Source: Ophiostoma sp. CBS 140.51 (Eukaryota; Ascomycota; Sordariomycetes; Ophiostomatales; Ophiostomataceae). Taken from it: a stretch of 64,000 bases of DNA. The position numbers and the translations under genes were made by a program. The notes under the pieces were generated by a model. The model did not search any database. It was not told the DNA's origin and saw nothing but the letters and a program-made list of their open reading frames with translations. Below are positions 1 through 13,512 of the stretch, in pieces. The DNA lies in contig JANSLP010000047.1 of NCBI GenBank assembly GCA_029298735.1, positions 1-64,000 on the forward strand. The letters are read 5' to 3'. Every line of letters starts with the position of its first letter. Position 1 is the stretch's first letter.

Positions 1-3000
1 AAGACCGTTCTAGGCCACCTGGAGAGCGGAGCCGGCTTGGCGGGTTTTATGCGCGCATCCCTAGCGGTGCAGAACGGCATTATCCCACCCAACATGCACA
101 AAATAACTATCAGCAAAGAAGAAGGAATGTGATGTTCCCGGGGCCAGTGTTCATTCATGGCAGACGTTGACTGTGAAAGTCGATTGGCCGCCAGGGTCCA
201 CTCAGTCGTGCCTGCCTTCTCCTCCGATATTGCCTAATCAGGCTAGTGCAAATGGTATTACAACGTCCGTACGAAGAACAAGAAAAAGAAATGTAAGAAC
301 ATTTAAAAAAGAGACTAAAAAAGTGCCAGTCGGCCGCGGGGCGATATCAGATTTCTCATAATTATCATATTCATCATATTAACGTCCTACAAAACATAGA
401 GGTTGTTTTATTGGACCGCGTGTCCTGTCCCTTTCTGGTCCTTTGGTAATTACGTCGTACCTTACAGTAGTTCCCCCGTGCCTGCCATTCAGCGTGTGGG
501 TGCGGTACCAGTTCCTTCCTTCCTTGTCATCGCCTTGTGTGTTCTTTCCTTTGCTCGGTTCAGCCGTTGGCCCCTTCCTTTATTGTTATTGGCGAAATGC
601 CTACCCTCGCTCTTGCCGTTTCCGTAAAGTGTGGCTACGAGTACCCATGGCTCTTTCTTATGTTGACGGCGTACAAGCTGACATAACCATTTTGTCTCTT
701 TCCAACTGACCTGTCGAGCTCCTTTATTATTGCCCCTCGATTTCCCCGCCGTCGACTCATCTTTCTATCCGAAGCAATCGAAGCAATCTACGAGTGCAAG
801 CAGCAAAAATGCCAACCGTCGCCTTCCCCTTACACCTCGACCATAACGCTTATCGTAGACGACGATCACTAAGCTGTGCTTCCAACGGAGACGGAGCCCC
901 CGGCCGTTTGTGCACAGCATGGCACAAAGTCAGAGCTCATGCATTCTCAATTGCCAGGTGAACGGCGACCACTTGGCATCTGAGAACGGAACAGGCAGTG
1001 TACAGCGCGACGAAATCAGTGATATGACAGGGTACTTTTCTATGTGACGAAAATACCAACAAAAAAGGACCGAGATACATACGGACTTTGCTTGCTGATC
1101 GGCTGTCTCTCTTGTTTTTACCCTATGTTTGTTCTTCTCCCTTTCTGTTGCTTTCTTTTTGATTTCTTATTCTTACATATTTTGATACGCCCTGGCTGAT
1201 CTTGCGTTCCCTGTCTGACAAGACACCGCGTCTGATTCCCTGGTCGAATCTCTCTCGCCCCGGAAGCGGCGCACTTGCTTCATACGCCCTGGCTGTGAGG
1301 AACAGTTCGTTTGCGCAGGCAGCCGGATCCGCAGGCTTGGGGGCGGGAACGACATCAGAACCTACCAAACACAAAGCATCGGACCACCTGCTAGCCCTCT
1401 CGGAAGAGGAATCTTCGGCCATTTTCTCCCCCAGGCCTTTCCCCCCAAGAAAAGAACAGTTATGGGGCCGTGCACGTATACGGAATTACGGCAGCGATCG
1501 AAATGCGGACCGGACAAAAATAAGAATAGAGGACAAGAAAAAAGAGGAAGAAGAAAAGGCCAGTGACAGGGGCTCTTACAAAGCTGGGTGACCAGAATGA
1601 GAAATAATGGCCAAAAAAAGAACACGACCAGTGCGAAAAGGCTTGGCGTCCGTCACACCGCAGACGCTGTTGATGGCCAGCAATATCGACTCTCTACGAT
1701 AAGCCTCAGCGCCAAAACTACGAAGGAACCAGTACAAACGTGTCTGTGAGCGACAACAGTAAAGGAAAAAATGCTAGAAAAAGGAACAGATACTCCCCAG
1801 CTACTCTCTCTCGGTGCAATATGTTCCGGGGATTTGGGGGGGATTTGGGGGACAAAACTTATGAAAAAGATGAAAAAGGGGCGTGGTTAAACGGCTTCTC
1901 GAGCACACACGCACGCACGCACGCACACACGGGTTGTCCTTGTCGCAAGAGACGGCAGCTGCCGCCACACCACCGTGAATTTATGCGCTTTAACCAATAT
2001 TCCGTGCCGTGTGCCTTTGGCCGGTCGATCAACACTGCTTTGCTGGCGTGGCTTCGCCAAGTTAAGTGTTCTACATTTCAAGAATAGCAAGGACGAAGCA
2101 AACGGACAGACAAGCCGACAGGGACCACCCTGTTTTGAAGTCGTTACCCAACAGGGCAATGTGGAGAATCATCAGTTTTGACACCAACAATATGGAATTT
2201 CAACTTGGGCCACGATAGTGCGTGGAGAGCGGCCTCTTCTTTCCCTCCACCTTCGATGACCAGTCCTTTGGGTATTGCCGGTCCACATCTTGACGGAGTG
2301 TGTATTTCTATCTCCAGCTACAGGATGGTTGAGCTCTGCTGCATCCCTACCACAACATATGGCACAGAGGGACAGAATACCAAGGAATTACTCATCCCGC
2401 AAGGTCCCGACGGTCATTCAGAAAAGACCGACAAGAAAATACGAGAATAGCGAGCACAACTTTTCAGCTACAATTTACGAGACCGACTGGGTGGAATACC
2501 TGTGCTCGTGTTTGTGTATACGCTTCCTTGCGTTATCATCTGACATGCATCGCATTACTTCTGCAAATGAACAAGGCTCCGTGACAGCAGCAGGTTGCCG
2601 ATGCTATGCAGTCGACGCGCATATATACTCCTATTTGGGACCCTGAGTATCAAAGCTCTCCTGGAAGATACAAACATTAACTCAAGGGAAGCCTCGTTCA
2701 TACCACAAAACTGCTGATGGAAAAGATATGAGTCGCGCAAGGAGGTGTGCCTCGATGCGTTGGCTAGCGAGATGGAGGGGGGACAGACGTTTCAAACCGT
2801 TTCGTGGGCGTACGTTTCTCGAGGGTTGGGTGAACCCGTCTGTTGAGTGAGAAAGGGATGTGCCCGTTGCCAGACCACAGCCTTTAAGAGACAAGCCGAC
2901 GACGGCAGCTCAGGAACGAGACCAGGGCGCAGACCACCGGATCATCCAGAGCTAGGGAAAGGCTAGGATAAGGGTATGAGAATGACGACACAACAAGAAG

Positions 3001-6000
3001 CGATGGCCTGCGCAAGATGCGAGTCGCTCTTTGACCGCTTATGTTGCTCGACGCCGGATGCTATTCTTGTCACCTCAAACCCTCTTACTCACGATGCAGA
3101 GCTCAATAAGTGCCTACCCGAGTCCGCAGTCAAAGCTGTGTCTGTTCAATGTTCCATGGCACAAGTAACGGACAACAGAAGGGCTGATGGCTGCGCCCCT
3201 GGTTCCATCCGTCGATGGCATCCCCAAACTTGCCTCCCAGTCTGTCGTTCTCGCATCCCGAGCAAACACCCAGGCCATGGCTTTTTCAAGCATCACACCG
3301 CTTGGTACAAGAAATTGTGCTCCAGTACCAGCTCGGGTTCGCATACTGCTCGCAGATCCCTTTGCTCCGACGAATAATTCCTTGGTCACAAAATGGCGCT
3401 GTGTAAACAGGCAGTGGGCTGTGAGCACGTATCCAACAGGAGCAGCCTCAGAAGCAAGCACATTTACGGTTTCCCGCATGCGTCTCGGCATCTATTATCA
3501 GCGTTGACAACATATGTAAGTGGGCACATGAGCTTTGATTTCTTGGGATTCTTATCTCTGCCCCGGCGGTCTGGCTGGCTCTTTGACATGTGCATGTTTG
3601 TGTGTTTTCGTTTTCGTGTGGTATAAAAAGCACGAATTTGCCTTTTACGTGCTCATCTGCTGACGTGAGGCAATGTACAATATGCACAGGATTTTATTTC
3701 TCAACATTTTGTCTTTTTGTTCTTGTTGCTTCTTCGTGCGGCCTTCCACCGACTCGGAAGGACGTCATTAAAATATGGACATGGGGCAAAAAATGGGGAC
3801 AAGGCGGCAAGTAAGAGGGAAATGCAACAGCAAAGACTGTTCCTCCTGGTCAGCAAGGCCGTGATTAATTGGCCTATCATATCGCGAGAGCGCGTGATGA
3901 CGGGGTCTTTCCTTTCCCAGCCGCGTTGTGTGAGGCTCCATCAATTCGTCGAAGTGTCGTCTGCGACCCTTTATTTGGAGATTTTGACCCAGAGCACAAC
4001 CAGAGTCCGGTGGCTGGCAGACGAATCATCAATTTGCGGCCCTTGCCATCTCAAACAACGCGCGCCGCGGCAGGCCATGTGGCTCGCAACCAAGACACAC
4101 GAGCGGCCAGAGACGAGGCAAGACGCAGCAGAAGAAAAACAGACAGCCGAAAAAAGAGAAAAGAAAAGTGCGCAGGAATAGGCTAGAACCGTGGCATGGC
4201 AAAGCCTGGCATATCGGCGGCTAAATTGCTGCCATTGGCTGCGAAAACGGCCGCCTCGTCGCGTCTGCCCTGAAGCCATTGTCTTGCGCTGTGGGAGCTC
4301 ATTTCGCTACATATGGGGAACTCCGGTGCCCACGGACAAAGACGCCTCCCGCCCCTCCCATCCGTGCTGCGGCGTGCTGCTCTCCCTCACTTCTTGTCGG
4401 TTTCTCGGGTTTGTCTTTTTCTCACCTATTTTTCTTTTGCCCTTTGTACCCTCTCTGCCTGATGTTCTTTTCTTCTTCTTTTTTCCCGTTCTGTTTGCCT
4501 TTCCATTACAAATCCTCAACGTCTACATTCTGCCCACATGTTGTACACGAACGCAAAAACGGGTACCCCTGCAGCCTTTTGTACCTTTTCCTCTTTTCTT
4601 CTCTATTGTATCTGTTTTTGTCTTTCTTATCTATCCCTGTCTACCATCTACTACAACATCTGGCCCTTTATAGCTTTTGCATGCTGGTCCACAATATTTT
4701 GTGCCATGAAGTCCCGCTGTGCTTTCAAGACGCGGCAGACGGCCACACTGAAAGCGTGCGCGTCTGCCCGCTCGAGCTGCTTCTTTGCATCTGATCTCTA
4801 CTTGTTTCGGCGTATATTCTCGCCTGTTATTTTACTCTATGCGAGGACATGGTGCTCGTCTCTCAAGTTGGCAGCTCTTGTCCTCTATGCCAGTGCATAG
4901 TTATGGGGCAAAGCTGCGAGTTGGGGTCAACGGAACACAGACTCCGCAGTCTCGTATGCCATCCACTGTTTGTCTTGCTTCTTTAATCTTGTTGTCTCCT
5001 GGGAGGGATGGCCGCAATGCCAGCTACAGTTGTAAGCCAGGCTTGGCTTGCAGACCCTATTTGTTGTGACAGGATATTCCGTATATGGGGAGTACAACGC
5101 CAAGAAGAATAGCGCCCAAGAAGGCAATAAGAGTTAAGTGCTCTTTAAGAAATCAAACGAGGGATGCACTGGCGCTGTAAAAGACGCCTTGCACTGACCG
5201 ATAGTCATAACTTTGCTGCGCTTTCAGGTTCCTTGCACTACTAAACTTCCATCACTCTTGTTGAGTTGACTGCACGGACGGCCATACGGGTATGCTATAC
5301 GTCATGATTTATATTGGATAGCTTTTAAATCCTAGAGAGAAGGCCACCCATGCTGCTTCGCTTTTCGTTTCTCAGTGTTGTCCTTCTTTTATTTCTGCTC
5401 CTTCTCTTATTGCTTGCTCATCGTTTGGTTTACAGACTACACATCCCCAGCCAAAAATGTCAGCACACGATGCCATAACACAAGGCATAAGCCTCAGAGG
5501 AAGAAATTATCCTCTCCCCCTCTGGCATGGCCGTGGACAGAACCCCCGTTACATGATAGCCCTCATTTCCCTGGTCAGATTGACGACTTCTCAACAGAAA
5601 ACCCGAGTGGCGGCCGCAGTGTCTTTCTTCTGTTGCTGCTCCTATTTTACAGCTATGTCTTTTTATGTATTTGATATCTTTCTTCTGCCTCTTTCTGTCT
5701 CGTTAACACTGGACCTCGCCTAATGCGGCAAGTACCTGATCATCATTCATGAGCTTCGGTCACCGAAAACCCCACCAGGCCCGGACTACGGTCTCCCACC
5801 GGCAAAATGGGTCGGTGGGGCGTGTGGTTTTTCTGTCTGAAGAGGATCAGTGTTCTTCCAACGCCTGGTGTATTATTTTGTTTTGTCTTCTGTCTTGTAC
5901 ACACGCCCCCTTATATTGATGTTCACTCCCCTTGTCTCCCTTGTCGTCCTCACCCGCTCTCGTGCAGAGTACTATGTGGGCAGCAGAGCAGGGATGGATC

Positions 6001-6429
6001 CCAGATTCCGTATTATGAAGTTATTTACTCGCACATACGAGGGGGGGTATAACAGAAAATACGAGCAACGCACAGAAAATGGGCAGCTATAGATGGCAGA
6101 AGAAGGGGAAAAGAGGCGGAGGGAGACACAAAGACACATCCAGACAGGGGACATGGCGCCTTGTTTACTGGTCCGACAGAACGACATGCGGGAACGCAAT
6201 CGCCCCATGGGCAGAAAGGATAAGCAAAAATAAAGAGGGAAATATCAGAGAGGAGTGAACCCAAAAAGTGTTTATTAAAAAAAAAAAAAGAGAAAAAAAG
6301 AGAAAGAAGGGCAGAATAGTCATCCTTGTCGCGGGTGGCTGGCCTGGTATTTCTCGCGTTCTCCACTAGGAAGGGACCGCCTCACTTACATCTTCCCAAT
6401 ATCGCCTTTCCTGCGCTCGAGCAATCTCA
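1..6429. other. Gene-free flank left of the melanin locus
   Basis: I see no supportable gene here. Open frames are short, overlap on both strands and give low-complexity, pyrimidine-derived protein. The stretch has several CT-rich tracts (for example 4370-4700 and 5630-5700), an (ACGC)n microsatellite near 1905-1928 and an A-run near 6278-6290. The last few hundred bases belong to the promoter of the polyketide synthase. A gene with very short exons, or a non-coding RNA, cannot be excluded by reading. Confidence 0.6.
1905..1930. repeat. (ACGC)n/(AC)n microsatellite
   Basis: A short simple-sequence run of alternating purine and pyrimidine, made of CACA and CGCA/ACGC units. It lies in gene-free DNA. 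No function is implied. Confidence 0.8.
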
Positions 6430-6437
6430 TATATAAG
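6430..6437 (+). promoter_or_regulatory. TATA-like box of the polyketide synthase gene
   Basis: TATATAAG lies 311 bases before the polyketide synthase ATG. It is followed by a T-rich pyrimidine stretch (about 6480-6545) of the kind found around fungal transcription starts. The bases TATAAGACC also occur at the TATA-like site upstream of the AflR-like gene. The assignment rests on position and sequence only. Confidence 0.5.
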
Positions 6438-6748
6438 ACCGCCAGGATGGCTCGCCGTTTATCATAAAGATTGTTGTGGATTTTTTTTTTTTCTTTCTCT
6501 TTATCTAGTCTTCATCTCCTTTTCATTTTCCTTTCTACACCCTAGATCTTTCTTGACTCCTTTTGTTCTTAGCCAAGAGAGATATAGTGAGTGTTTGTTG
6601 TCTCTTATTTTCTTTTCGTGTTCACTTTCAGTCTGTCATTTGTGCATATTTATTTTCGACGCATTATCAACTACTACGACTGTCGCTACACGGATCACTA
6701 GGACGGAACAGGCACATGTCGAAGTGTTGAGATATCTTCACAACAACC

Positions 6749-9700
6749 ATGGCTGACAGGCTGGCATTTCTCCTCTTTGGAGATCAGTCCCTCGACACCT
6801 ACGCCTTCCTCTCGGGCTTCTACCGCGAGGAAAACCAAGGCATTCTCGCCACAGCCTTCCTCAACCAGGCCAGCCAAGCTCTATGGCGTGAGATTGAGGG
6901 CCTCGGCCGGCTGGAGCGGGCCAAGCTGCCGCTGTTCAAGACGCTGCAGCAGCTCAACGAGCGGTACCATGCCCAGGAACTGAAGCACCCGGGTCTCGAC
7001 GGTGCCCTTCTTTGTATCACGCAGTTGGCACACTACATTGAGTACGTTCTCTGACAGCATGACTTTACTGAAATTTCTTAAGTCACTAACAAAACAGCCA
7101 CGCTGAGAAGAACTGGGAAGATGTCACCCGGCATGATCACACGTTCCTGGTCGGCTTGTGCTCCGGCCTTTTTGCGGCCACCGCTATTGCTTCTACGCCG
7201 TCACTGTCTGCCCTGGTTCCCGTCGCCGTTCAGGCCGTCCTAATGTCGTTCCGCACAGGTCTGCACGTCTCTTCTCTTGCAGACCGACTATGCCCACCGT
7301 TGGCGAAATCCGAGAGCTGGACATACATCTACCCAAGCCAGCGGGAGGAGGATGTTCGCCGCATTCTTTCCGAGTTCTGCAGTTCCAACGTACGGATAAA
7401 ATTTTGTGCCCTTTCTAAACGCATGACAGCCACTTACTGACCTCTCCCAGGCCATTCCCCCTGCTGCCGCCGTCTACATCAGCGCGGTTTCCTCCAGTAA
7501 CGTGGCCGTCTCAGGACCGCCATCGACCCTGAAGGCTCTTGCTGCCTCTGGGAAACTGGGCCGCTCGGCATCGATTCCCGTGCACGGTCCTTACCACGCC
7601 TCGCATCTGCATGCCGATGCGGACGTCAAGAAAATTTTGCGCCTGGACGACGCCATAGTGTCAGATGCGCTTTTCAAGACAAAGCCGCGGTCGGCCGTTA
7701 TGTCCTGCGCGACCGGCACATGGCTCAGCGAGACGACCACGGAGGCGCTATTTGAGGCTGCTGTGTACGAGATTCTGAACGAGCCCCTTTTGTTCAACCG
7801 CGTTCTGGACGGCTGCCTCGACCTTGCTCGCGACTACACAAGCGGCGACTGTGTCGTGATCCCCTTTGGCCCGACACAAAACGCCAACACGCTGGCCAAC
7901 CTTTTGCGCTCAAAGACGGAGCTCAAGGTCACCCTTCGCTCGTCTCCCGAATTCGCCTCGACTGCCAGCAGCATCACTGCCAAGCCATCCAAGATTGGTA
8001 ACCACGGCTCTTCGTCTCGAGGCAAGCTGGCGATTGTGGGTATGGCCGGCCGGTTCCCCGATGCCGCTAGCCACGAGAAGCTCTGGGAGCTGTTGGCCAA
8101 GGGCCTTGATGTTCACCGTGTCGTGCCTGCCGACCGTTTCCCTGCGGCTACACACGTTGATCCCACCGGCAAGGCCATCAATACGAGCCACACGCCCTAC
8201 GGCTGCTGGATCGAGAACCCCGGCTTCTTCGACCCCCGGTTTTTCAACATGTCGCCGCGTGAGGCCCTCCAGACGGATCCCATGCAGCGCATGGCCATCG
8301 CCACGGCCTTTGAGGCTCTGGAGATGTCCGGCTATGTTCCCAACCGCACGCCCTCGACGCGTCTCGACCGCATCGGCACCTTTTACGGCCAGACATCCGA
8401 CGACTGGCGTGAAATCAATGCCGCCCAGGAGGTCGACACGTACTTTATCACTGGCGGCGTACGGGCCTTCGGGCCGGGCCGCATTAACTACCACTTTGGT
8501 TTTAGCGGCCCCAGCCTTAACATTGACACGGCGTGCTCGTCCAGTGCTGCCGCCATGAACGTTGCATGCACGGCGCTGTGGGCGCGGGACTGCGACACCG
8601 CCATTGTCGGCGGTCTGTCGTGCATGACCAACTCGGACATTTTTGCCGGGTTGAGTCGCGGCCAGTTCCTGTCCAAAAAGGGCCCCTGCGCTACCTTTGA
8701 CGATGGTGCTGACGGCTACTGCCGTGGTGATGGCTGTGCGTCTGTGATTGTCAAGCGGCTGGAAGATGCCGAGGCTGATGGCGACAACATTCTTGCTGTC
8801 ATTCTGGGCACGGCCACCAACCACTCGGCCGACGCCATCTCCATCACGCACCCGCACGGCCCCACTCAGTCGATCCTTTCGTCTGCCATCCTCGATGAGG
8901 CTGGTGTGGACCCGCTTGACGTCGATTACGTCGAGATGCACGGTACTGGTACGCAAGCTGGCGACGGCACTGAGATGCTTTCTGTCACCAACGTCTTTGC
9001 ACCGGCCGACCGCAAGCGCCCCGCTGACCGGCCCCTGTACCTGGGCGCCGTCAAGGCCAATGTTGGCCACGGCGAAGCCGCATCGGGTGTGACAGCCCTG
9101 GTCAAGGTGCTCCTAATGCTGCAAAAGAACCAGATCCCACCTCACGTCGGTATCAAGCAGGAGATTAACAAGGGCTTCCCCAAGGACCTGTCGGACCGCA
9201 ACGTCAACATTGCCTTCCACATGACGCCCTTCCGGCGCACAGATGGCAAGCCGCGCCGCGTTTTCATCAACAACTTTAGCGCCGCTGGTGGCAACACGGG
9301 CCTTCTGCTCGAGGACGCACCTCGCCGTGTCCCTGCTACGGCAGATCCGCGCAGCACGCATGTCATCACAGTGACGGGCAAGTCCAAGTCGGCCATGATC
9401 CACAACGCTGAGCGCCTTGTTTCATGGATTGACGAGCACCCTGACACGCCGGTGGCAGATGTCGCTTACACCACGACCGCTCGCCGCATTCAGCACTACT
9501 GGCGCATGAACGTGACGGCGACCGACCTGGCCGAGGCCAAGCAGGCTCTGCAAGTGCGCCTCAAGGGCAACTTTGTGCCTGTTCTTCCCGAGCAGCCCAA
9601 GGTGGCGTTCATGTTCACCGGCCAGGGCTCACACTATGCTGCCCTCGGCAAGGAGTTTTTTGCTCACGCAGCCGTTTTCCGCAACAGCATCGACGAGTTC

Positions 9701-12700
9701 AACCAGATTGCCAAGATCCACGGCTTCCCATCGTTCCTGCCGCTCATCGACGGCAGCGAGCCTGATGTCACGAAGTTGAGCCCTGTTGTTGTTCAGCTTG
9801 GCCTGGCCTGTTTCGAGATGGCCCTCGCTCGCCTCTGGATTTCTTGGGGTATCAAGCCTGCTGCTGTCCTGGGTCACAGCCTTGGCGAGTACGCTGCTCT
9901 CAACATTGCTGGCGTTCTGTCGGCCAGTGACACCATTTACCTTGTTGGAGCGCGTGCCCGTCTGCTGGTGGAGAAGTGCACTGCCGGTACACATACTATG
10001 CTGGCTGTTCAGGGCTCTCTGTCCACGGTCACGGATGCTCTTGGTGCCCGTGCTTCCTCGGTCAATGTGGCCTGCATCAACGGACCCCGCGAGACCGTTC
10101 TGAGTGGCGATGCTGCTGAGATGGCCGAGATTGCCCAGCAGCTCGGTATCGCTGGCTTCAAGTGCACGCAGCTCAAGGTGCCGTTCGCTTTCCACTCGGC
10201 CCAGGTCGACCCAATTCTGGACGACTTTGAGAAGCTGGCGCGTGCCGTCACCTTCAACGCGCCCACAGTGCCTATTATCTCGCCGCTGCTCGGCAAGCTC
10301 ATTGCCGTTGGCGACAGTGACAACAACAGCGCGCCGGTCAACCCGGCCTACCTACGCAACCATGCCCGCGAGGCCGTCAACTTCCTTGGCGGACTCGTGT
10401 CGGCGCAACAGTCTGGCGCTATTGACGAGAAGACTGTGTGGCTCGAGGTCGGCCCCCACCCGGTGTGTGCCAACATGGTCAAGGCTGCCTTTGGCGCCAC
10501 CACGATTGCTGTGCCCACGCTGCGCCGCAACGAGGCCACCTACAAGACACTGAGCGCCAGCTTGTGCACGCTGCACTCAGCGGGCCTCAATGTCGACTGG
10601 AACGAGATGCACAACGACTTCCGTGCCTCGACGCGCCTGCTGGATCTGCCTACGTATGCCTTTGACAACAAGAACTACTGGCTGCAGTACGAGGGCGACT
10701 GGTCGCTCATCAAGAACCGCTTCGCCAAGATGCTCCCTGCAGCATCCTCAGCAGCCATTGAGCCGGCCAAGCCCACGCTGTCGACTTCGAGCGTGCACAA
10801 GGTGGTGTGCGAGGAGGTCAACGGCAACACAGTCACGCTCGACACGGAGTCGGACATGTGCCGCGCCGACATGCGCCTCGCCCTCGAGGGCCACTTGGTC
10901 AACAACACACCGCTTTGCCCGTCCACGCTCTACGCCGACATGGCCATGACCATTAGTGACTACATGTACCGCCTAGCCAAGCCCGATGCCAAGGACAAGG
11001 TTCCGACCAACATCTCGGACATGGAGGTGGTCAAGACGCTCATCTTTGACGACAGCACTGGCAGCCACATTCTGCGCGTGTCGGCTACTGCACACGTCGA
11101 CAAGGGCTACGCCACCCTCAGCTTCCACACGGGTGAGGGCGGTAAGAAGACGGAGCATGCCACGTGCAGGGTGCTCTACGGTGACGCCGAGCAGTGGGCC
11201 AACGAGTTTGAGCGTGTCAACTACCTGATCCGCGCTCGCATTGACGCTCTCAAGGCCGGCGAGGAGAAGGGCACGGCCAGCAAGATTGGCCGTGGCATTG
11301 CTTACAAGCTATTCACGGCCCTCGTCGACTACGCCCCGCGCTACCGCGGCATGGAGGAGGTCATCTTGGACAGCGCTACATGCGAGGCAACGGCTACTGT
11401 CCGCTTCCAGACATCTGAAAAAGACGGCAACTACTTCTTCAACCCGTTTTGGATCGACAGCATGTGCCACATCTCGGGCTTCATTGTCAACGCCACGGAT
11501 GCCGTGGACTCGCGCGAGCAGGTCTACATCTCGCATGGCTGGGGCTCGCTGCGCTTCATCGAGAAGCCAGATGCCACCAAGACGTACCACAGCTACATCC
11601 GCATGCAGCCGGTCAAGGGCACCAAGATGTTCTCTGGTGACGCCTACGTCTTTGACGGCGACCGCATCATCGGTGTCTGTGGCGACGTGCGCTTCGCTGC
11701 CATTCCGCGCAAGGTCCTCAACCTGGTTCTGCCGCCTCGCGGCGTTGCTGGTGCTCCTGCTCCTGCTAGTACTGCTGCCCCAGCTCGCAAGGCTGTGGCC
11801 GCTGCTCCTTCTGCTTCTTCTGCTGCTCCAGCCAAGGCCAAGAACACCAAGGTCGTCACGCACGCCAACATTGGCAAGGTCAACCAGAAGCTCACGTCTG
11901 TCATCACGCAGGTGTTTGACATTCTAGCCAAGGAGATTGGCGTGTCCAACGACGAGCTCGTCGACAATGTGGCCTTTGGCGATCTGGGCGTCGACTCGCT
12001 CATGTCGCTGACTGTCAGCGGCCGCATTCGTGAAGAGCTGGATGTAGACCTGCACTCTAACGCCTTTGTCGACTACCCAACCATTGGTGCCTTCAAGAAG
12101 TACCTGGCCCAGTTTGAGACCAACCGCAAGGACAGCGAAGGTGCTTCCCTCGAGGACTCGGGCATCTCTAGCTCTGACTCGGAGACAGACGGCATGAAGT
12201 CTGACTCGGAGCTCACCACGCCCATGGAGGAGAGCGAGAATGGCTCGGTCAAGGACGGTGGAGAGTGTGCACCTGCTGCAGGTGACGTTTCCGCCCTCCA
12301 AAAGGCTGTGCGTGACACCATTGCCGAAGAGATGCAGGTCGAGGTCGACGAAATCATTGCCGCTCCTGACCTGGCCAATCTGGGCATGGACTCGCTCATG
12401 AGCCTCCAGATCCTCGGCACTCTCCGCGAGAAGACGGGCCTCAACATCCCCTCGGACCTCTTTGTCTCCAACCCGTCGCTCAAGGACATTGAGCGCTGCC
12501 TTGGCATCGAGGCCCGCCCGCCTCCCGCCCCCAAGCGTGTTGTTGTCGTTGAAGCCCCGGCACCTGCTGCCACGCAGACTGTCCAGCGTGGCCAGGAGAT
12601 TCGTCTTGAGCCTGCTGATCCGATTGAGAAGCTGCCGCCTCCGACCAAGATCATTGACCACTACCCGCACCGCAAGGCCTCGTCGGTTCTGCTCCAGGGC

Positions 12701-13512
12701 AGCCACCGCACGGCCACACATAATCTATTCATGGTGCCCGACGGCAGTGGCAGTGCCACCTCCTACACGGAGATTTCGGAGATTGGTGCCGACTGGGCTG
12801 TCTGGGGCCTCTTCTCGCCCTTTATGAAGACGCCCGAGGAGTACAACTGCGGTGTCTATGGCATGGCTGCCAAGTTCATTGACGAGATCAAGCGGCGCCA
12901 ACCTGTCGGCCCCTACAGCTTGGCGGGCTGGTCGGCGGGTGGTGTCATTGCCTACGAAATTGTCAATCAGCTGACCAAGGCCGGCGAGACCGTTGACAAC
13001 ATTGTCTTTATCGACTCGCCCTGCCCCATCACCATTGAGCCCCTGCCCAAGGGCCTGCACGCGTGGTTTGCATCGATCGGCCTGCTCGGTGACGGCGACG
13101 CAGATAAGGTTCCCTCATGGCTGCTGCCGCACTTTGCTGCTTCTGTCACGGCGCTGTCCAACTACACCGCTGAGCCCATCCCCATGACCAAGTGCCCCAA
13201 GATCACGGTCATTTGGTGCGAGGACGGCGTCTGCCACCTGCCCACAGACCCGCGCCCGCAGCCGTACCCCGAGGGCCACGCCCTGTTTTTGCTGGACAAC
13301 CGCTCCGACTTTGGCCCCAACCGCTGGGACGAGTACCTGGATCCGCGCAAGATGACCATCCGTCACATGCCCGGCAACCACTTTTCCATGATGCACGGCG
13401 ATTTGGTATGTATTATGCCCTCCACTATTTTTTGCAGCTATCTAGAAGCATTTACTAACAATCACAGGCAAAGCAATTAGGTGCACTGATGCGTGAGGGT
13501 CTTGGTTTGTAA
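6749..13512 (+). CDS. PKS1: Non-reducing polyketide synthase, DHN-melanin type
   Basis: This iterative type I synthase builds the aromatic polyketide that becomes 1,3,6,8-tetrahydroxynaphthalene for DHN melanin. Four exons (6749-7041, 7098-7389, 7451-13405, 13468-13512) give 2194 residues, the usual length for fungal melanin synthases. Domains in order: starter-unit acyltransferase (SAT; GLCSG with Cys119, His244), ketosynthase from about 387 (DTACSSS with Cys557, His692, His735), acyltransferase from about 914 (GHSLG, Ser1005), product template about 1310-1630 (His1343, Asp1531), two carrier domains (Ser1711 and Ser1843) and a thioesterase/Claisen cyclase (GWSAGG, Ser2023; His2172). An acidic Ser-rich linker separates the carriers. 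There are no reductive or methyl-transfer domains. The last exon encodes only 14 residues and a stop. The melanin role is inferred from domain order plus the neighbouring 4HNR-type reductase and Cmr1-type regulator. Some relatives make a heptaketide that is later shortened, and sequence alone does not decide this. Confidence 0.95.

Noticed and set aside
1202..1591. 129-codon plus-strand ORF
   Set aside because: The charged tail is produced by an AG-rich tract, an opposing ORF of similar quality exists, and there is no recognisable domain.
3717..4794. Several overlapping ORFs of 100-170 codons in three phases
   Set aside because: They come from CT-rich DNA, overlap each other, lack family motifs and have no splice structure.
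6000..6748. AflR-type site TCG-N5-CGA before the synthase
   Set aside because: Not found by eye; only isolated TCG/CGA triplets at wrong spacing.
7866..13458. Many long antisense and out-of-frame ORFs within the synthase
   Set aside because: They are shadows caused by GC-rich third positions of the real gene.
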